DNA from: Vibrionaceae bacterium
Lineage (GTDB): Bacteria > Pseudomonadota > Gammaproteobacteria > Enterobacterales > Vibrionaceae
Length of the DNA stretch: 64,000 bases
Assembly (NCBI GenBank): GCA_018222805.1
Contig: JAAEZQ010000012.1
Location: 1 to 64,000, forward strand
Direction: 5' to 3'
Position 1 is the first letter of the stretch, and the number at the start of each line of letters is the position of its first letter. Positions 1 to 9,078 of this stretch are shown in pieces. The notes beneath the pieces were generated by a model that did no database searches, was not told the origin of the DNA, and worked only from the letters and a program-made list of their open reading frames with translations. The translations under genes and the position numbers were made by a program.

Positions 1-72
1 GGTAGTTCAGTTGGTTAGAATACCGGCCTGTCACGCCGGGGGTCGCGGGTTCGAGTCCCGTCCACTCCGCCA
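1..72 (+). tRNA. tRNA-Asp (GTC), 5' end cut by the window
   Basis: The sequence contains a D-arm, an anticodon loop reading CTGTCAC (anticodon GTC), the T-loop GGTTCGAGTCC and a terminal CCA at 70-72. The first five or so bases of the acceptor stem lie before the window; the visible 3' strand CACTCC predicts a 5' end of roughly GGAGTG. Aspartate tRNAs often end rRNA operons in vibrios, so this may be the tail of one, but no rRNA is visible here to confirm that. Confidence 0.95.
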
Positions 73-83
73 CTTATTAGAAA

Positions 84-109
84 GCCTAGTCGAAAGACTA
101 GGCTTTTTT
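84..109 (+). terminator. Rho-independent terminator of the tRNA-Asp transcript
   Basis: A perfect 8-bp stem, GCCTAGTC (84-91) and GACTAGGC (96-103), is closed by a GAAA tetraloop and followed by six T. It starts 12 bases after the tRNA CCA end. Confidence 0.93.
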
Positions 110-708
110 CGTTTACCGAGCATAGTTTTTGTTCGACAAGTCGACCCCCACTCTTGTGCGATGCCAGCCTCTTCATATTTTATTCTATTCATTCTGACCT
201 TACTCTCGGTCATGGGGTTATACTGCTTACATTCGTAAACTTGACTACCAATGAGAAGTCTCAAGAAGACATCTTGTCATTCTATAACTGGAAGTTCTGC
301 GAGCTGTAGAATGGGTTTGTGGGGATGCACTCGATTTAAAGTTCTATGGCCTATTCGTGAGGTCCATTATTCTGTGTATAAGCTTCAAGGCTGTTCTCTC
401 AATAAGTTCAAGTATTCTAAACCTCTGAGCTATAGCTGAGAGTCCGGTTATATACTCTACAGCCTCCGTTGTTTGTTGATAACAGAGATGGGACTTCGAA
501 ATGCCCTTATACGATAGATGGCCTCAAAGTCAGCAGTGCTTGAAGTCCTACGATCTAAACGTACTCATATGACACTGAATCCGAATCCAATCTACATGTC
601 TTATGCTTCTTAGGGGAGGATATTAGGCTATCGTTAATCTGCGAGTCTTCTGTAGCCTAATTGATAGAGGTTTGCGCTATGCCAACTTTTCAATAATTGG
701 CACATAAA
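110..708. other. Intergenic stretch with no supported gene
   Basis: About 600 bases between the tRNA terminator and the antiporter terminator. Short open frames occur on both strands, but none has a good ribosome-binding site or a recognisable product. The only structure I see is an inverted repeat TTAGGCTA (623-630) / TAGCCTAA (653-660), and a second, weaker one, TGCCAA (680-685) / TTGGCA (697-702). Nothing else is supported. Confidence 0.6.
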
Positions 709-732
709 AAAAGCAGCCATCTGGCTGCTTTT
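709..732 (-). terminator. Terminator of the antiporter gene (bidirectional shape)
   Basis: A 10-bp stem, AAAAGCAGCC (709-718) and GGCTGCTTTT (723-732), has a 4-base loop. Read on the minus strand it follows the antiporter stop by 17 bases and ends in a T run. Confidence 0.9.
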
Positions 733-749
733 CTAATAGTAACTGAACT

Positions 750-2108
750 TTATGATTCAAGCTGTTCTTTCTGTTCGTGCGGTGCAGTATGCTCTTTTGT
801 TTCGTAGGCGGCTAAAGTGTTACGCTCTTCCTCCATCTTCTTTTCTTCTTCTTTGGCTTTCTCGATCATTGGTGTAATGGTTGAGCCTTGAATCAAAATA
901 GAGAACACAACAACTGCGTAAGTCATTACCAAGATGATCTCTTTTACATCGATCAGCTTGTCTTGTACAACCCAGATTCCTGATGGGATTGAAAGTGCCA
1001 TCGCAAGAGCGAGGCCACCACGAAGGCCTCCCCAAGTCAGGATTTTGACTGACCAACGGTTATATTTTCTGTACCGCTTAAAACCAATGTAAGAAAGAAA
1101 GACACTGAGGTAACGTGATGCCAGAACGAGAGGTACTGCAATAGCCATCATGATCCAGTCTTCTTGGTGGAATTTGAACAGTAGCATCGACATGCCGATC
1201 AATAGGAACAGAACGCCATTTAGAAACTCATCAACCAATTCCCAGAAGTGGTCGAGGTGATCTTCACTCTCTTTAGAGAAACCAATAAAGCGTGTCCAGT
1301 TGCCAATCATAATGCCCGATACAACCATTGCTAATGGCCCTGATACGTGAAGGTACTCTGCGAAAGCATAACCTGCAGTAGGTACACCAATTGTCAGTAG
1401 GAGCTCCATTGAGTGGTCATTTGTCGCACTAATTAAGTAGTGGAAGAGCAAGCCAAGTAGGAAACCGTAAAAAATGCCCCCAATCGCTTCTTGGATAAAG
1501 AGCATTGTTACGCTACCGAGAGTTGGAGCTTCGGTTCCAAATGCGATTGTAAATAAGGTGACAAAAATAACCAGACCAAAGCCATCATTAAACAATGATT
1601 CGCCTTCGATTTGTGTAGAGATTCGTTTTGGAGCATCCAACTTTTTTACAATAGCTAAAACAGCTATCGGGTCGGTTGGAGAAATCAGAGCACCAAACAG
1701 TAAGCAGTAAATCAAATCAAACTGAATTCCGATCAGTGTGCAGATTCCATAGAGGACAAAGCCGATGAAGAAAGTTGAAAACAGAGTGGCCGCAAGCGCT
1801 AATACTGTTATCTCCCACTTCTGATCCTTTAGGTTAGGTAATTTAATACCTAAGCCGCCTGCGAATAGCAAAAATCCAAGGATACCTTTGAGCAAGAAGT
1901 CTTCGAAGTTGATTCTGGTTACTGTCTCTGTAGCTATCTCTGTTAGATGAAACCAGTTATTTTGACCAGCAATTAAGATGAGGAGGGAAAGAACCATTGA
2001 ACCTGCAGTAATGGCAATAGTGGTTTGCATCTTTCCTATTTTGCTGTTTACAAAGGCGATTAGCATCGCAGCTGCGGAGAGAAAACATAAAGTATGATAG
2101 ACCGACAT
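750..2108 (-). CDS. CPA1-family Na+/H+ (cation/proton) antiporter, NhaP type
   Basis: An inner-membrane exchanger of about 452 residues with roughly a dozen hydrophobic helices, ending in a short charged, Glu-rich cytoplasmic tail. Family hallmarks visible are the SPTDPIAVLA segment and the ND motif in LFNDGFGLVIF, which carry the acidic ion-binding residues in CPA1 exchangers. Such proteins swap cytoplasmic Na+ or K+ for protons and serve pH and salt homeostasis; the exact ion cannot be read from sequence. I start at MSVYHTLCF because the upstream extension of 21 codons is hydrophilic and unlike an antiporter N-terminus. The gene stands alone, is divergent from metH, and has its own terminator at 709-732. 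Confidence 0.88.
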   Translation of the reverse strand: MSVYHTLCFLSAAAMLIAFVNSKIGKMQTTIAITAGSMVLSLLILIAGQNNWFHLTEIATETVTRINFEDFLLKGILGFLLFAGGLGIKLPNLKDQKWEITVLALAATLFSTFFIGFVLYGICTLIGIQFDLIYCLLFGALISPTDPIAVLAIVKKLDAPKRISTQIEGESLFNDGFGLVIFVTLFTIAFGTEAPTLGSVTMLFIQEAIGGIFYGFLLGLLFHYLISATNDHSMELLLTIGVPTAGYAFAEYLHVSGPLAMVVSGIMIGNWTRFIGFSKESEDHLDHFWELVDEFLNGVLFLLIGMSMLLFKFHQEDWIMMAIAVPLVLASRYLSVFLSYIGFKRYRKYNRWSVKILTWGGLRGGLALAMALSIPSGIWVVQDKLIDVKEIILVMTYAVVVFSILIQGSTITPMIEKAKEEEKKMEEERNTLAAYETKEHTAPHEQKEQLES

Positions 2109-2234
2109 TAGAACACTCTGTTTGTAACATTTTATGAATGGAATTCTCGGCTGATGCTGATTAAATAGCAAACATTTTTTCGTGATTATTTTATAAGTTA
2201 AGAAGTCGATAAAATAATCATGAATTCTACATTT

Positions 2235-2250
2235 AGACGTCTAGACTCCT
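2235..2250 (+). promoter_or_regulatory. MetJ operator: two tandem met boxes upstream of metH
   Basis: A perfect met box AGACGTCT (2235-2242) is followed directly by AGACTCCT (2243-2250), which matches the consensus at 6 of 8 bases. MetJ binds such tandem 8-mers cooperatively with S-adenosylmethionine. The pair lies 51 bases before the metH start, the expected place for repression of methionine synthesis. The inference rests on the motif and its context only. Confidence 0.75.
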
Positions 2251-2300
2251 GAAGTTTGTGTGATAGGATGACAGCATAACGAAAGGAATGAGGCTGTACT

Positions 2301-5300
2301 GTGGGAAGTAATGTAAGACAACAGATTGAAGCTCAATTGAAGCAACGTATTCTTCTGATTGATGGTGGCATGGGCACCATGATTCAGGGATATAAACTTG
2401 AAGAGCAAGATTATCGAGGAGAACGCTTTGCTGATTGGCACAGTGATCTAAAGGGTAACAACGACTTGTTGGTACTTAGTCAGCCTCAATTGATCAAAGA
2501 AATACACAGCGCTTACCTCGAAGCTGGTGCTGATATCTTAGAAACCAACACCTTTAATGCGACCACTATCGCTATGGCTGACTATGATATGGAAAGCCTG
2601 AGTGAAGAAATCAACTTTGCAGCTGCTAAATTAGCCCGTGAAACGGCTGATGAGTGGACGGCAAAAACACCGGAAAAACCGCGCTATGTTGCAGGTGTTC
2701 TGGGCCCAACAAACCGCACGTGTTCTATCTCTCCAGATGTAAACGATCCTGGTTACCGCAATGTGAGTTTTGATGAATTGGTTGAAGCTTACTCTGAGTC
2801 TACTCGCGCATTGATCAAAGGTGGTTCAGACCTAATTCTTATCGAGACAATATTTGATACCTTGAATGCTAAAGCGTGTGCGTTCGCGGTCGATTCAGTA
2901 TTTGAAGAGCTTGGTATTGAGCTTCCGGTGATGATTTCTGGCACCATTACCGATGCATCTGGCCGAACCTTGTCAGGTCAAACGACAGAAGCCTTTTACA
3001 ACTCATTGCGCCACGTGAAGCCGATTTCATTTGGCTTAAACTGTGCGCTTGGCCCTGATGAACTGCGCCCATACGTCGAAGAACTTTCACGCATATCTGA
3101 ATCTTTTGTGTCTGCTCACCCTAATGCGGGACTGCCAAATGCATTTGGCGAATATGATTTGTCTCCTGAAGATATGGCGAAGCATGTTAAAGAATGGGCT
3201 GAAAGTGGATTCTTGAACTTGATTGGCGGCTGTTGTGGTACAACGCCTGAACATATCCGCCAAATGGCAGAAGCTGTTAATGAAGTTACTCCTCGCAGTC
3301 TGCCTGAACTTCCGGTCGCGTGTCGCTTATCTGGCCTAGAGCCACTAACTATCGAAAAAGAATCCTTGTTTGTTAACGTTGGTGAACGCACTAACGTAAC
3401 TGGTTCGGCTCGTTTTAAGCGTTTAATTAAAGAAGAGTTATATGATGAAGCGTTAGATGTTGCTCGTCAGCAAGTTGAAAATGGCGCTCAAATCATCGAT
3501 ATCAACATGGATGAAGGCATGCTGGATGCAGAGGCATGTATGGTTCGCTTCTTGAACCTTTGTGCTTCTGAGCCTGAAATCTCCAAAGTGCCTATCATGG
3601 TTGACTCTTCCAAGTGGGAAGTCATCGAAGCTGGCCTGAAGTGTATTCAGGGCAAAGGCATCGTGAACTCGATTTCTCTAAAAGAAGGTAAAGAGAAATT
3701 TATTGAGCAAGCCAAACTGATTCGCCGTTATGGTGCAGCTGTTATCGTGATGGCATTTGACGAAGTCGGTCAGGCCGATACACGTGAGCGAAAAATCGAA
3801 ATTTGTACCAATGCTTACCGTATTTTGGTTGATGAAGTTGGTTTCCCGCCAGAAGATATTATTTTTGACCCAAATATTTTTGCTGTTGCTACTGGTATCG
3901 ATGAACATAACAACTATGCCGTTGATTTTATCGAAGCGGTAGGCGATATCAAACGTGACCTACCACATGCGATGATATCAGGTGGTGTTTCTAACGTTTC
4001 TTTCTCTTTCCGTGGCAATAACTACGTTCGTGAAGCGATTCATGCAGTATTCCTCTACCACTGTTTTAAAAACGGTATGGATATGGGCATCGTTAATGCT
4101 GGTCAGCTGGAAATCTACGATAACGTACCTGAAAAATTGCGCGAAGCAGTAGAAGACGTCGTTCTTAACCGTCGTGATGATGCTACCGAAAGACTCCTGG
4201 ATATCGCAGCGGAATATGCAGACAAAGGTGTTGGCAAAGAAGAGGACGCTTCTGCACTTGAATGGCGAACTTGGCCAGTCGAAAAGCGTTTAGAACATGC
4301 TCTGGTAAAAGGGATTACCGAGTTTATTGTTGAAGACACCGAAGAAGCTCGTGTTAACGCTTCTAAACCGCTAGAGGTCATTGAAGGTCCGTTGATGGAT
4401 GGTATGAACGTGGTCGGCGACTTGTTTGGTGAAGGTAAGATGTTCCTTCCTCAGGTAGTAAAGTCGGCGCGTGTAATGAAACAGGCGGTCGCTCATTTAG
4501 AGCCATTTATCGACGCAGAGAAGCAGGTCGGTCAGACCAACGGTAAGATCTTACTCGCTACTGTGAAAGGCGATGTACACGATATCGGTAAAAATATCGT
4601 CGGTGTCGTACTGCAATGTAACAACTACGAGATCATCGACCTTGGCGTTATGGTGCCGTGTGAAAAGATCCTAAAAGTCGCCAAAGAAGAGAACGTCGAC
4701 ATTATCGGTCTGTCAGGGCTGATTACGCCATCATTAGATGAGATGGTTCATGTGGCGAAAGAGATGGAACGTCTTGATTTTGATCTTCCATTGCTGATTG
4801 GGGGCGCGACAACGTCTAAAGCGCACACTGCAGTTAAAATTGAGCAGAACTACAAGCATCCGGTTGTATACGTCAACAATGCATCACGAGCAGTAGGTGT
4901 CTGTTCGTCACTACTTTCTGATGAACGTCGTCCTGATTTCGTGGAAAAATTGAAGGCCGATTATGATCGTGTTCGCGATCAGCACAACCGGAAAAAGCCA
5001 CGAACCAAGCCAGTAACACTGGAAGAAGCTCGCGCAAACAGAGTTGCAATTGACTGGGAGGCGTATACCCCGCCAGCACCAAAACAGTCGGGCATTCATA
5101 TATTTGATGACTTTGATGTGGCGACCTTACGTGAGTACATCGACTGGACCCCGTTCTTTATGACCTGGTCACTGGTTGGAAAATACCCAACGATTTTCAA
5201 GCACGAAGAAGTTGGCGAAGAAGCGAAGCGTTTGTTCCATGATGCGAATGAACTGCTTGATCGTGTTGAAAGCGAAGGCCTGATGAAAGCACGAGGTATG

Positions 5301-5981
5301 TGTGGTTTGTTCCCTGCGGCAAGCGTGGGTGATGATATTGAAGTGTATACTGATGAATCGCGTACCGAAGTAGCGAAAGTCCTGTGCAACCTTCGTCAGC
5401 AAACAGAGAAACCAAAAGGCTTTAATTACTGCTTGTCTGATTATGTCGCACCAAAAGACTCTGGTAAGCATGACTGGATTGGCGCGTTTGCGGTAACTGG
5501 TGGTATTGGCGAGCGTGAACTGGCCGATGAATATAAGGCTAAGGGCGATGATTATAATGCCATTATGATCCAAGCGGTGGCGGATCGCTTAGCTGAAGCT
5601 TTTGCGGAATATCTTCATGAGCGAGTTCGTAAGGAAATCTGGGGTTATGCTGAAGATGAGAATTTATCGAATGACGAGCTAATCCGTGAAAAATACCAAG
5701 GTATTCGACCTGCGCCTGGCTATCCTGCATGTCCAGAACATACGGAAAAAGGGCCGTTATGGGATCTTTTGAACGTAGAAGAGAATATTGGTATGTCTCT
5801 GACTTCTAGCTATGCGATGTACCCAGGAGCCTCGGTGTCTGGTTGGTACTTCTCTCATCCGGATTCTCGCTACTTTGCGATCGCGCAGATCCAGGAGGAT
5901 CAGCTAGAAAGCTATGCCGAACGTAAAGGCTGGGACAGGCTTGAAGCAGAAAAATGGTTAGGTCCGAATATTAACGGCTAA
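2301..5981 (+). CDS. metH: Cobalamin-dependent methionine synthase
   Basis: Transfers the methyl group of 5-methyltetrahydrofolate through cobalamin to homocysteine in the cytoplasm. It has 1226 residues, the usual full length. Domains in order are: homocysteine-binding (about 1-330, zinc ligands at Cys248 in GLNCALG and the CC pair near 311-312 in GGCCGT), folate-binding (about 355-620), helical cap and B12-binding (about 650-890, with the DVHDIGKN motif whose His760 ligates cobalt), and the AdoMet activation domain (about 900-1226). The start is GTG, preceded by GAGG seven bases upstream. The upstream DNA has met boxes but no cobalamin riboswitch. The gene is monocistronic, ending in a hairpin terminator. 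Confidence 0.98.
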   Translation: MGSNVRQQIEAQLKQRILLIDGGMGTMIQGYKLEEQDYRGERFADWHSDLKGNNDLLVLSQPQLIKEIHSAYLEAGADILETNTFNATTIAMADYDMESLSEEINFAAAKLARETADEWTAKTPEKPRYVAGVLGPTNRTCSISPDVNDPGYRNVSFDELVEAYSESTRALIKGGSDLILIETIFDTLNAKACAFAVDSVFEELGIELPVMISGTITDASGRTLSGQTTEAFYNSLRHVKPISFGLNCALGPDELRPYVEELSRISESFVSAHPNAGLPNAFGEYDLSPEDMAKHVKEWAESGFLNLIGGCCGTTPEHIRQMAEAVNEVTPRSLPELPVACRLSGLEPLTIEKESLFVNVGERTNVTGSARFKRLIKEELYDEALDVARQQVENGAQIIDINMDEGMLDAEACMVRFLNLCASEPEISKVPIMVDSSKWEVIEAGLKCIQGKGIVNSISLKEGKEKFIEQAKLIRRYGAAVIVMAFDEVGQADTRERKIEICTNAYRILVDEVGFPPEDIIFDPNIFAVATGIDEHNNYAVDFIEAVGDIKRDLPHAMISGGVSNVSFSFRGNNYVREAIHAVFLYHCFKNGMDMGIVNAGQLEIYDNVPEKLREAVEDVVLNRRDDATERLLDIAAEYADKGVGKEEDASALEWRTWPVEKRLEHALVKGITEFIVEDTEEARVNASKPLEVIEGPLMDGMNVVGDLFGEGKMFLPQVVKSARVMKQAVAHLEPFIDAEKQVGQTNGKILLATVKGDVHDIGKNIVGVVLQCNNYEIIDLGVMVPCEKILKVAKEENVDIIGLSGLITPSLDEMVHVAKEMERLDFDLPLLIGGATTSKAHTAVKIEQNYKHPVVYVNNASRAVGVCSSLLSDERRPDFVEKLKADYDRVRDQHNRKKPRTKPVTLEEARANRVAIDWEAYTPPAPKQSGIHIFDDFDVATLREYIDWTPFFMTWSLVGKYPTIFKHEEVGEEAKRLFHDANELLDRVESEGLMKARGMCGLFPAASVGDDIEVYTDESRTEVAKVLCNLRQQTEKPKGFNYCLSDYVAPKDSGKHDWIGAFAVTGGIGERELADEYKAKGDDYNAIMIQAVADRLAEAFAEYLHERVRKEIWGYAEDENLSNDELIREKYQGIRPAPGYPACPEHTEKGPLWDLLNVEENIGMSLTSSYAMYPGASVSGWYFSHPDSRYFAIAQIQEDQLESYAERKGWDRLEAEKWLGPNING

Positions 5982-5995
5982 TTCATCGGAAAGAG

Positions 5996-6026
5996 AAAGG
6001 GCTGCTATTAAGCAGCCCTTTTTATA
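5996..6026. terminator. Terminator shared by metH and lysC (convergent)
   Basis: An 11-bp stem, AAAGGGCTGCT (5996-6006) and AGCAGCCCTTT (6011-6021), has the loop ATTA and a following T run. It lies between the converging metH and lysC stops and can work on both strands. Confidence 0.92.
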
Positions 6027-6044
6027 TAGTTGAACAAACGGGGT

Positions 6045-7397
6045 TTATTTTTCAAATAGCTCGGCATGCAGCTTTTGAATCGCTTGTTGAGATTCTGATT
6101 TGTGCAGTAGGAAACATAAGTTATGCGGGCTGGCACCGTAACAAATCATACGTAAGTTAAAGTCTTCTAGTGTGCCGAAGACTTGTTTTGCGTACCCTTT
6201 GCTGCCACTCATGTTGTTTCCGATCAGTGCTACCAAGCATAAGTCATGTTCGACTTCTACTTTACACAGCTCTTCTAACTCTTCTCTCACTGCTTGCGGC
6301 AATTGTGGTGCACCACCAGAGGTATCTGTTTGATCTAGTGTTAATGAAACACTGATTTCTGAAGTGGTAATCAGGTCTACTGATATTTTGTGTTTAGCGA
6401 GAATCTCGAACACTTTAGCTAGGAAGCCGTATGCGTGGAACATGTTCGCACTACGTAGTGTGACCATAGTCTGATTGCAACGCAACGCAAGCGCTCTATA
6501 TAGCGGTGAGCTTTCCACTTGATGACGAATCCAGGTACCACCCGCTTCTGGATCTTTAGAAGAGCCAACAAAAACAGGAATATCGTGGCGCAGAGCGGGA
6601 ACGAGCGTAGAAGGGTGAAGGATCTTGGCACCGAAGTTTGCCATTTCAGACGCCTCACTAAAGCTGATCTCTGGAATTGGTGACGCTTTTGGTGCAATAC
6701 GAGGATCGGTTGTGTAGATACCCGGGACATCTGTCCAAATTTCCAAGCCTGCAGCTTTCACTCCTTCAGCGATAAGCGCAGCACTATAGTCACTGCCACC
6801 ACGGCCTAATGTGGTTGTATTACCCTCTTCGTCTGAGCCGATGAAGCCCTGAGTGACAACCACTGACGCCTGACAGAGTGGTACTAACTTCTCTTGTGCC
6901 AGTTGAGAAATCGCTTCGACATTTGGCTCGGCGCGTCCGAAAGTCTCGTCGGTTCTCAGTACATCACGAATATCAAAACGTACCGCATTGATACCACGCT
7001 CTCTCATTAGCTGAGCCAGAATGTGCGTTGACATTAGCTCACCACACGCAACTAAGTGATCCGTCAGTTTAGCGCTTGCTTGGATAGAAGCCGCTTCAGC
7101 AAGGCTAGTCACAGTATCAAGGATTGCGTACACCTCTGCACTTGCTTCAGATGCATCTCTTAATTGATAGAGGATGCTATCATGAATTTCTGCTAGCTTG
7201 CGCAGCAACTCGGCACGTTGCTCCTGATCCTGAACACCATTAGCAAGCTCTACTAGTAGATTAGTTACACCAGAGCAAGCGCTGCTCACGACAAGGCGAG
7301 TATTTGGATTGTTTTCAATAATGGCGGCACAACGACTCATTGCCTCGAAATTGGCAACACTGGTTCCACCGAATTTTGCTACGTTAAATGCGCTCAC
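6045..7397 (-). CDS. lysC: Lysine-sensitive aspartate kinase (aspartokinase III type)
   Basis: Phosphorylates aspartate, the first step toward lysine, threonine and methionine. The 450-residue protein has the N-terminal kinase fold starting with the nucleotide-binding KFGGTSV motif at residues 8-14, a GRGGSDYSA segment near 200 and two C-terminal ACT domains (about 310-450) for feedback inhibition. It is not fused to a homoserine dehydrogenase domain, which fits a LysC-type enzyme rather than ThrA or MetL. The start codon is GTG with GGGAG seven bases upstream. A lysine riboswitch 107 bases upstream makes lysine the effector at RNA level and supports the isoform call. Confidence 0.95.
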   Translation of the reverse strand: MSAFNVAKFGGTSVANFEAMSRCAAIIENNPNTRLVVSSACSGVTNLLVELANGVQDQEQRAELLRKLAEIHDSILYQLRDASEASAEVYAILDTVTSLAEAASIQASAKLTDHLVACGELMSTHILAQLMRERGINAVRFDIRDVLRTDETFGRAEPNVEAISQLAQEKLVPLCQASVVVTQGFIGSDEEGNTTTLGRGGSDYSAALIAEGVKAAGLEIWTDVPGIYTTDPRIAPKASPIPEISFSEASEMANFGAKILHPSTLVPALRHDIPVFVGSSKDPEAGGTWIRHQVESSPLYRALALRCNQTMVTLRSANMFHAYGFLAKVFEILAKHKISVDLITTSEISVSLTLDQTDTSGGAPQLPQAVREELEELCKVEVEHDLCLVALIGNNMSGSKGYAKQVFGTLEDFNLRMICYGASPHNLCFLLHKSESQQAIQKLHAELFEK

Positions 7398-7504
7398 TGC
7401 GTTCTCCCACGACTTCCTAAAAGTAATACATATCCGATATTAAGTGAGGAAAGGAACAGAGCAAAAAGAGAGGTATTTAGAATGAGATTTGAAATATTTA
7501 CCCT

Positions 7505-7673
7505 CAGAAGCTCTTCATCAGACAATGCTGATGACAGTTGATGGGACTCAACCCACGTCAACCGACAAGTCAAACCCTGCAATTTTGACTTACCTCGGCA
7601 CTACTCCCCCTGAATGATTGGTTTTGGAATTGCGGTTCCACAAATCATCTACCTGGGTAGTGCTCCTCTTCTA
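7505..7673 (-). promoter_or_regulatory. Lysine riboswitch (L box) in the lysC leader
   Basis: Read on the minus strand, the leader carries the class hallmarks: an AGAGGAGC core start near 7670-7663, GGGGGAG followed by GCCGAGGT near 7612-7596, a central hairpin with GGGTTGAGTCCC, and a closing P1 helix between TAGAAG (7673-7668) and CTTCTG (7510-7505). Order and spacing match the lysC leaders of enteric bacteria. About 107 bases separate P1 from the lysC start; I see no clean intrinsic terminator there, so the switch may act on translation start or through an unusual platform. Confidence 0.9.
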
Positions 7674-7687
7674 CATAAAGCTCAAAC

Positions 7688-7716
7688 ATTGAACGGTTTT
7701 GGCGTCATAAAGTCAA
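7688..7716 (-). promoter_or_regulatory. Likely sigma-70 promoter of lysC
   Basis: On the minus strand, TTGACT (7716-7711, 5 of 6 consensus bases) and TTCAAT (7693-7688, 4 of 6) are spaced by 17 bases. Transcription would begin near 7681, just before the riboswitch aptamer, which is where it should. Confidence 0.6.
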
Positions 7717-7770
7717 TGAATATTTCAACGATCCTGCAATTTTTTATTAGCGAATTTGTGACCGTGGTGT

Positions 7771-7878
7771 GAACTCAATACCTACGGCTAATTGCCGAGT
7801 CCTACAAAATCCATTAGTGTGAGTTCTTTGATCCCCGAGACTTACTCAAAATACTAAAAACTATTGTCCTCACTCGGG
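7771..7878 (+). other. Hairpin-rich leader before the class V aminotransferase, function unknown
   Basis: An outer stem GAACTCA (7771-7777) / TGAGTTC (7820-7826) encloses a small hairpin CGGC-TAATT-GCCG (7785-7797). A second stem, CCCGAG (7834-7839) / CTCGGG (7873-7878), ends 27 bases before the aminotransferase start. I recognise no known riboswitch class. It could be a regulatory RNA leader, or chance pairing around the divergent lysC promoter. Confidence 0.35.
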
Positions 7879-7905
7879 TTAAGTAACGTCAAACAAGGAG
7901 CTCAC

Positions 7906-9027
7906 ATGCCGATCCAAAGCTTTATCCCCCCTCATCGTATACTTATGGGACCTGGTCCTTCTGATATTTACCCGCAAGTGCTACAAGCGCTAAGCCGCCC
8001 AACGGTTGGTCATCTGGATCCTCTGTTTATCGCAATGATGGATGAGCTGAAACAACTGCTGAAATATGCTTTCCAGACAGAAAACGAGTTCACTATTGCT
8101 GTCTCTGCGCCTGGTAGTGCAGGCATGGAAGCATGCTTCGTTAACCTGATTGAAAAAGGCGATAAAGTCATCGTATGCCGAAATGGCGTTTTTGGTGAGC
8201 GTATGCGTGAAAACGTCGTGCGCGCTGGTGGTGAAGTTGTTGTGGTTGATGATGAATGGGGCACGCCAGTTTCTGTCGACAAAGTAGAACAAGCTCTGCA
8301 ACAGCACCCTGATACAAAAATTTTAGCGTTTGTTCATGCGGAAACCTCGACTGGTGCGGTCAGCGATGCTCAAGCTTTGGGACAATTAGCTAAGCAGCAC
8401 AATGCGTTATCTATTGTGGATGCGGTGACTTCATTGGGCGGTGTGCCGTTAAAAGTAGATGAATGGCAATTGGATGCAGTTTACTCAGGTAGCCAAAAAT
8501 GTTTGTCATGTGTACCAGGCTTGTCTCCGGTTACATTTTCTCAGGCCGCAATTGATAAAATTCAGTCGAGAACAACACCTGTTCAAAGCTGGTTCCTTGA
8601 TCAAAGCTTAGTGCTTGGTTACTGGAGCGGAGAGGGTAAACGTAGCTACCATCATACCGCACCAGTGAATAGCCTTTATGCTTTGCATGAAGCGTTATTG
8701 ATGCTGCAAAACGAAGGCTTGGAAAATGCTTGGGCCCGTCACCAATTGATGCATGAAAAACTAAAAGACGGCCTACAAAAGCTCGGTTTTGAATTTGTTG
8801 TAGAAGAAGCGTATCGCTTACCTCAATTAAATGCCGTTTACGTACCGGAAGGCATTGATGAGGCGAAGGTTCGATCTCACCTACTGGAAACCTATAATCT
8901 GGAAATAGGTGCTGGTCTTGGCGCGTTGGCAGGCAAAGCGTGGCGTATTGGCTTGATGGGCTACGGTGCTCGTCCAGAAAACGTTGCGCTATGTTTGAAA
9001 GCGCTGGAAGAGTCGCTGACAGAGTAG
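7906..9027 (+). CDS. Class V PLP-dependent aminotransferase (alanine-glyoxylate / serine-pyruvate type)
   Basis: A 373-residue cytoplasmic enzyme of fold type I. The start of the mature fold, PHRILMGPGPSDI, and the pyridoxal-phosphate lysine in YSGSQKCLSCVPG are typical of the alanine-glyoxylate/serine-pyruvate aminotransferase branch. The reaction is probably transfer of an amino group from alanine or serine to glyoxylate or pyruvate; the substrate is an inference from the family. I use the ATG at 7906, which has AAGGAG five bases upstream; a longer reading from 7864 would run through a hairpin and adds residues absent from relatives. The gene is single, divergent from lysC, with its own terminator. 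Confidence 0.88.
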   Translation: MPIQSFIPPHRILMGPGPSDIYPQVLQALSRPTVGHLDPLFIAMMDELKQLLKYAFQTENEFTIAVSAPGSAGMEACFVNLIEKGDKVIVCRNGVFGERMRENVVRAGGEVVVVDDEWGTPVSVDKVEQALQQHPDTKILAFVHAETSTGAVSDAQALGQLAKQHNALSIVDAVTSLGGVPLKVDEWQLDAVYSGSQKCLSCVPGLSPVTFSQAAIDKIQSRTTPVQSWFLDQSLVLGYWSGEGKRSYHHTAPVNSLYALHEALLMLQNEGLENAWARHQLMHEKLKDGLQKLGFEFVVEEAYRLPQLNAVYVPEGIDEAKVRSHLLETYNLEIGAGLGALAGKAWRIGLMGYGARPENVALCLKALEESLTE

Positions 9028-9043
9028 CGACAACCTGAAGAAA

Positions 9044-9073
9044 AAAAGCGAAGGTTAGCCTTCGCTTTTTTCG
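9044..9073. terminator. Terminator between the aminotransferase and the PglL-like gene
   Basis: An 11-bp stem, AAAAGCGAAGG (9044-9054) and CCTTCGCTTTT (9059-9069), has the loop TTAG with A and T runs on either side, so it serves both converging genes. Confidence 0.92.
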
Positions 9074-9078
9074 TTTAT

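Noticed and set aside
251..439. Small open frame in the gap after tRNA-Asp
   Set aside because: No ribosome-binding site, no recognisable protein and an atypical composition; most likely chance.
2172..2300. Cobalamin riboswitch in front of metH
   Set aside because: The intergenic region is 192 bases from the antiporter start and lacks the B12-box sequence; a met-box operator is present instead.
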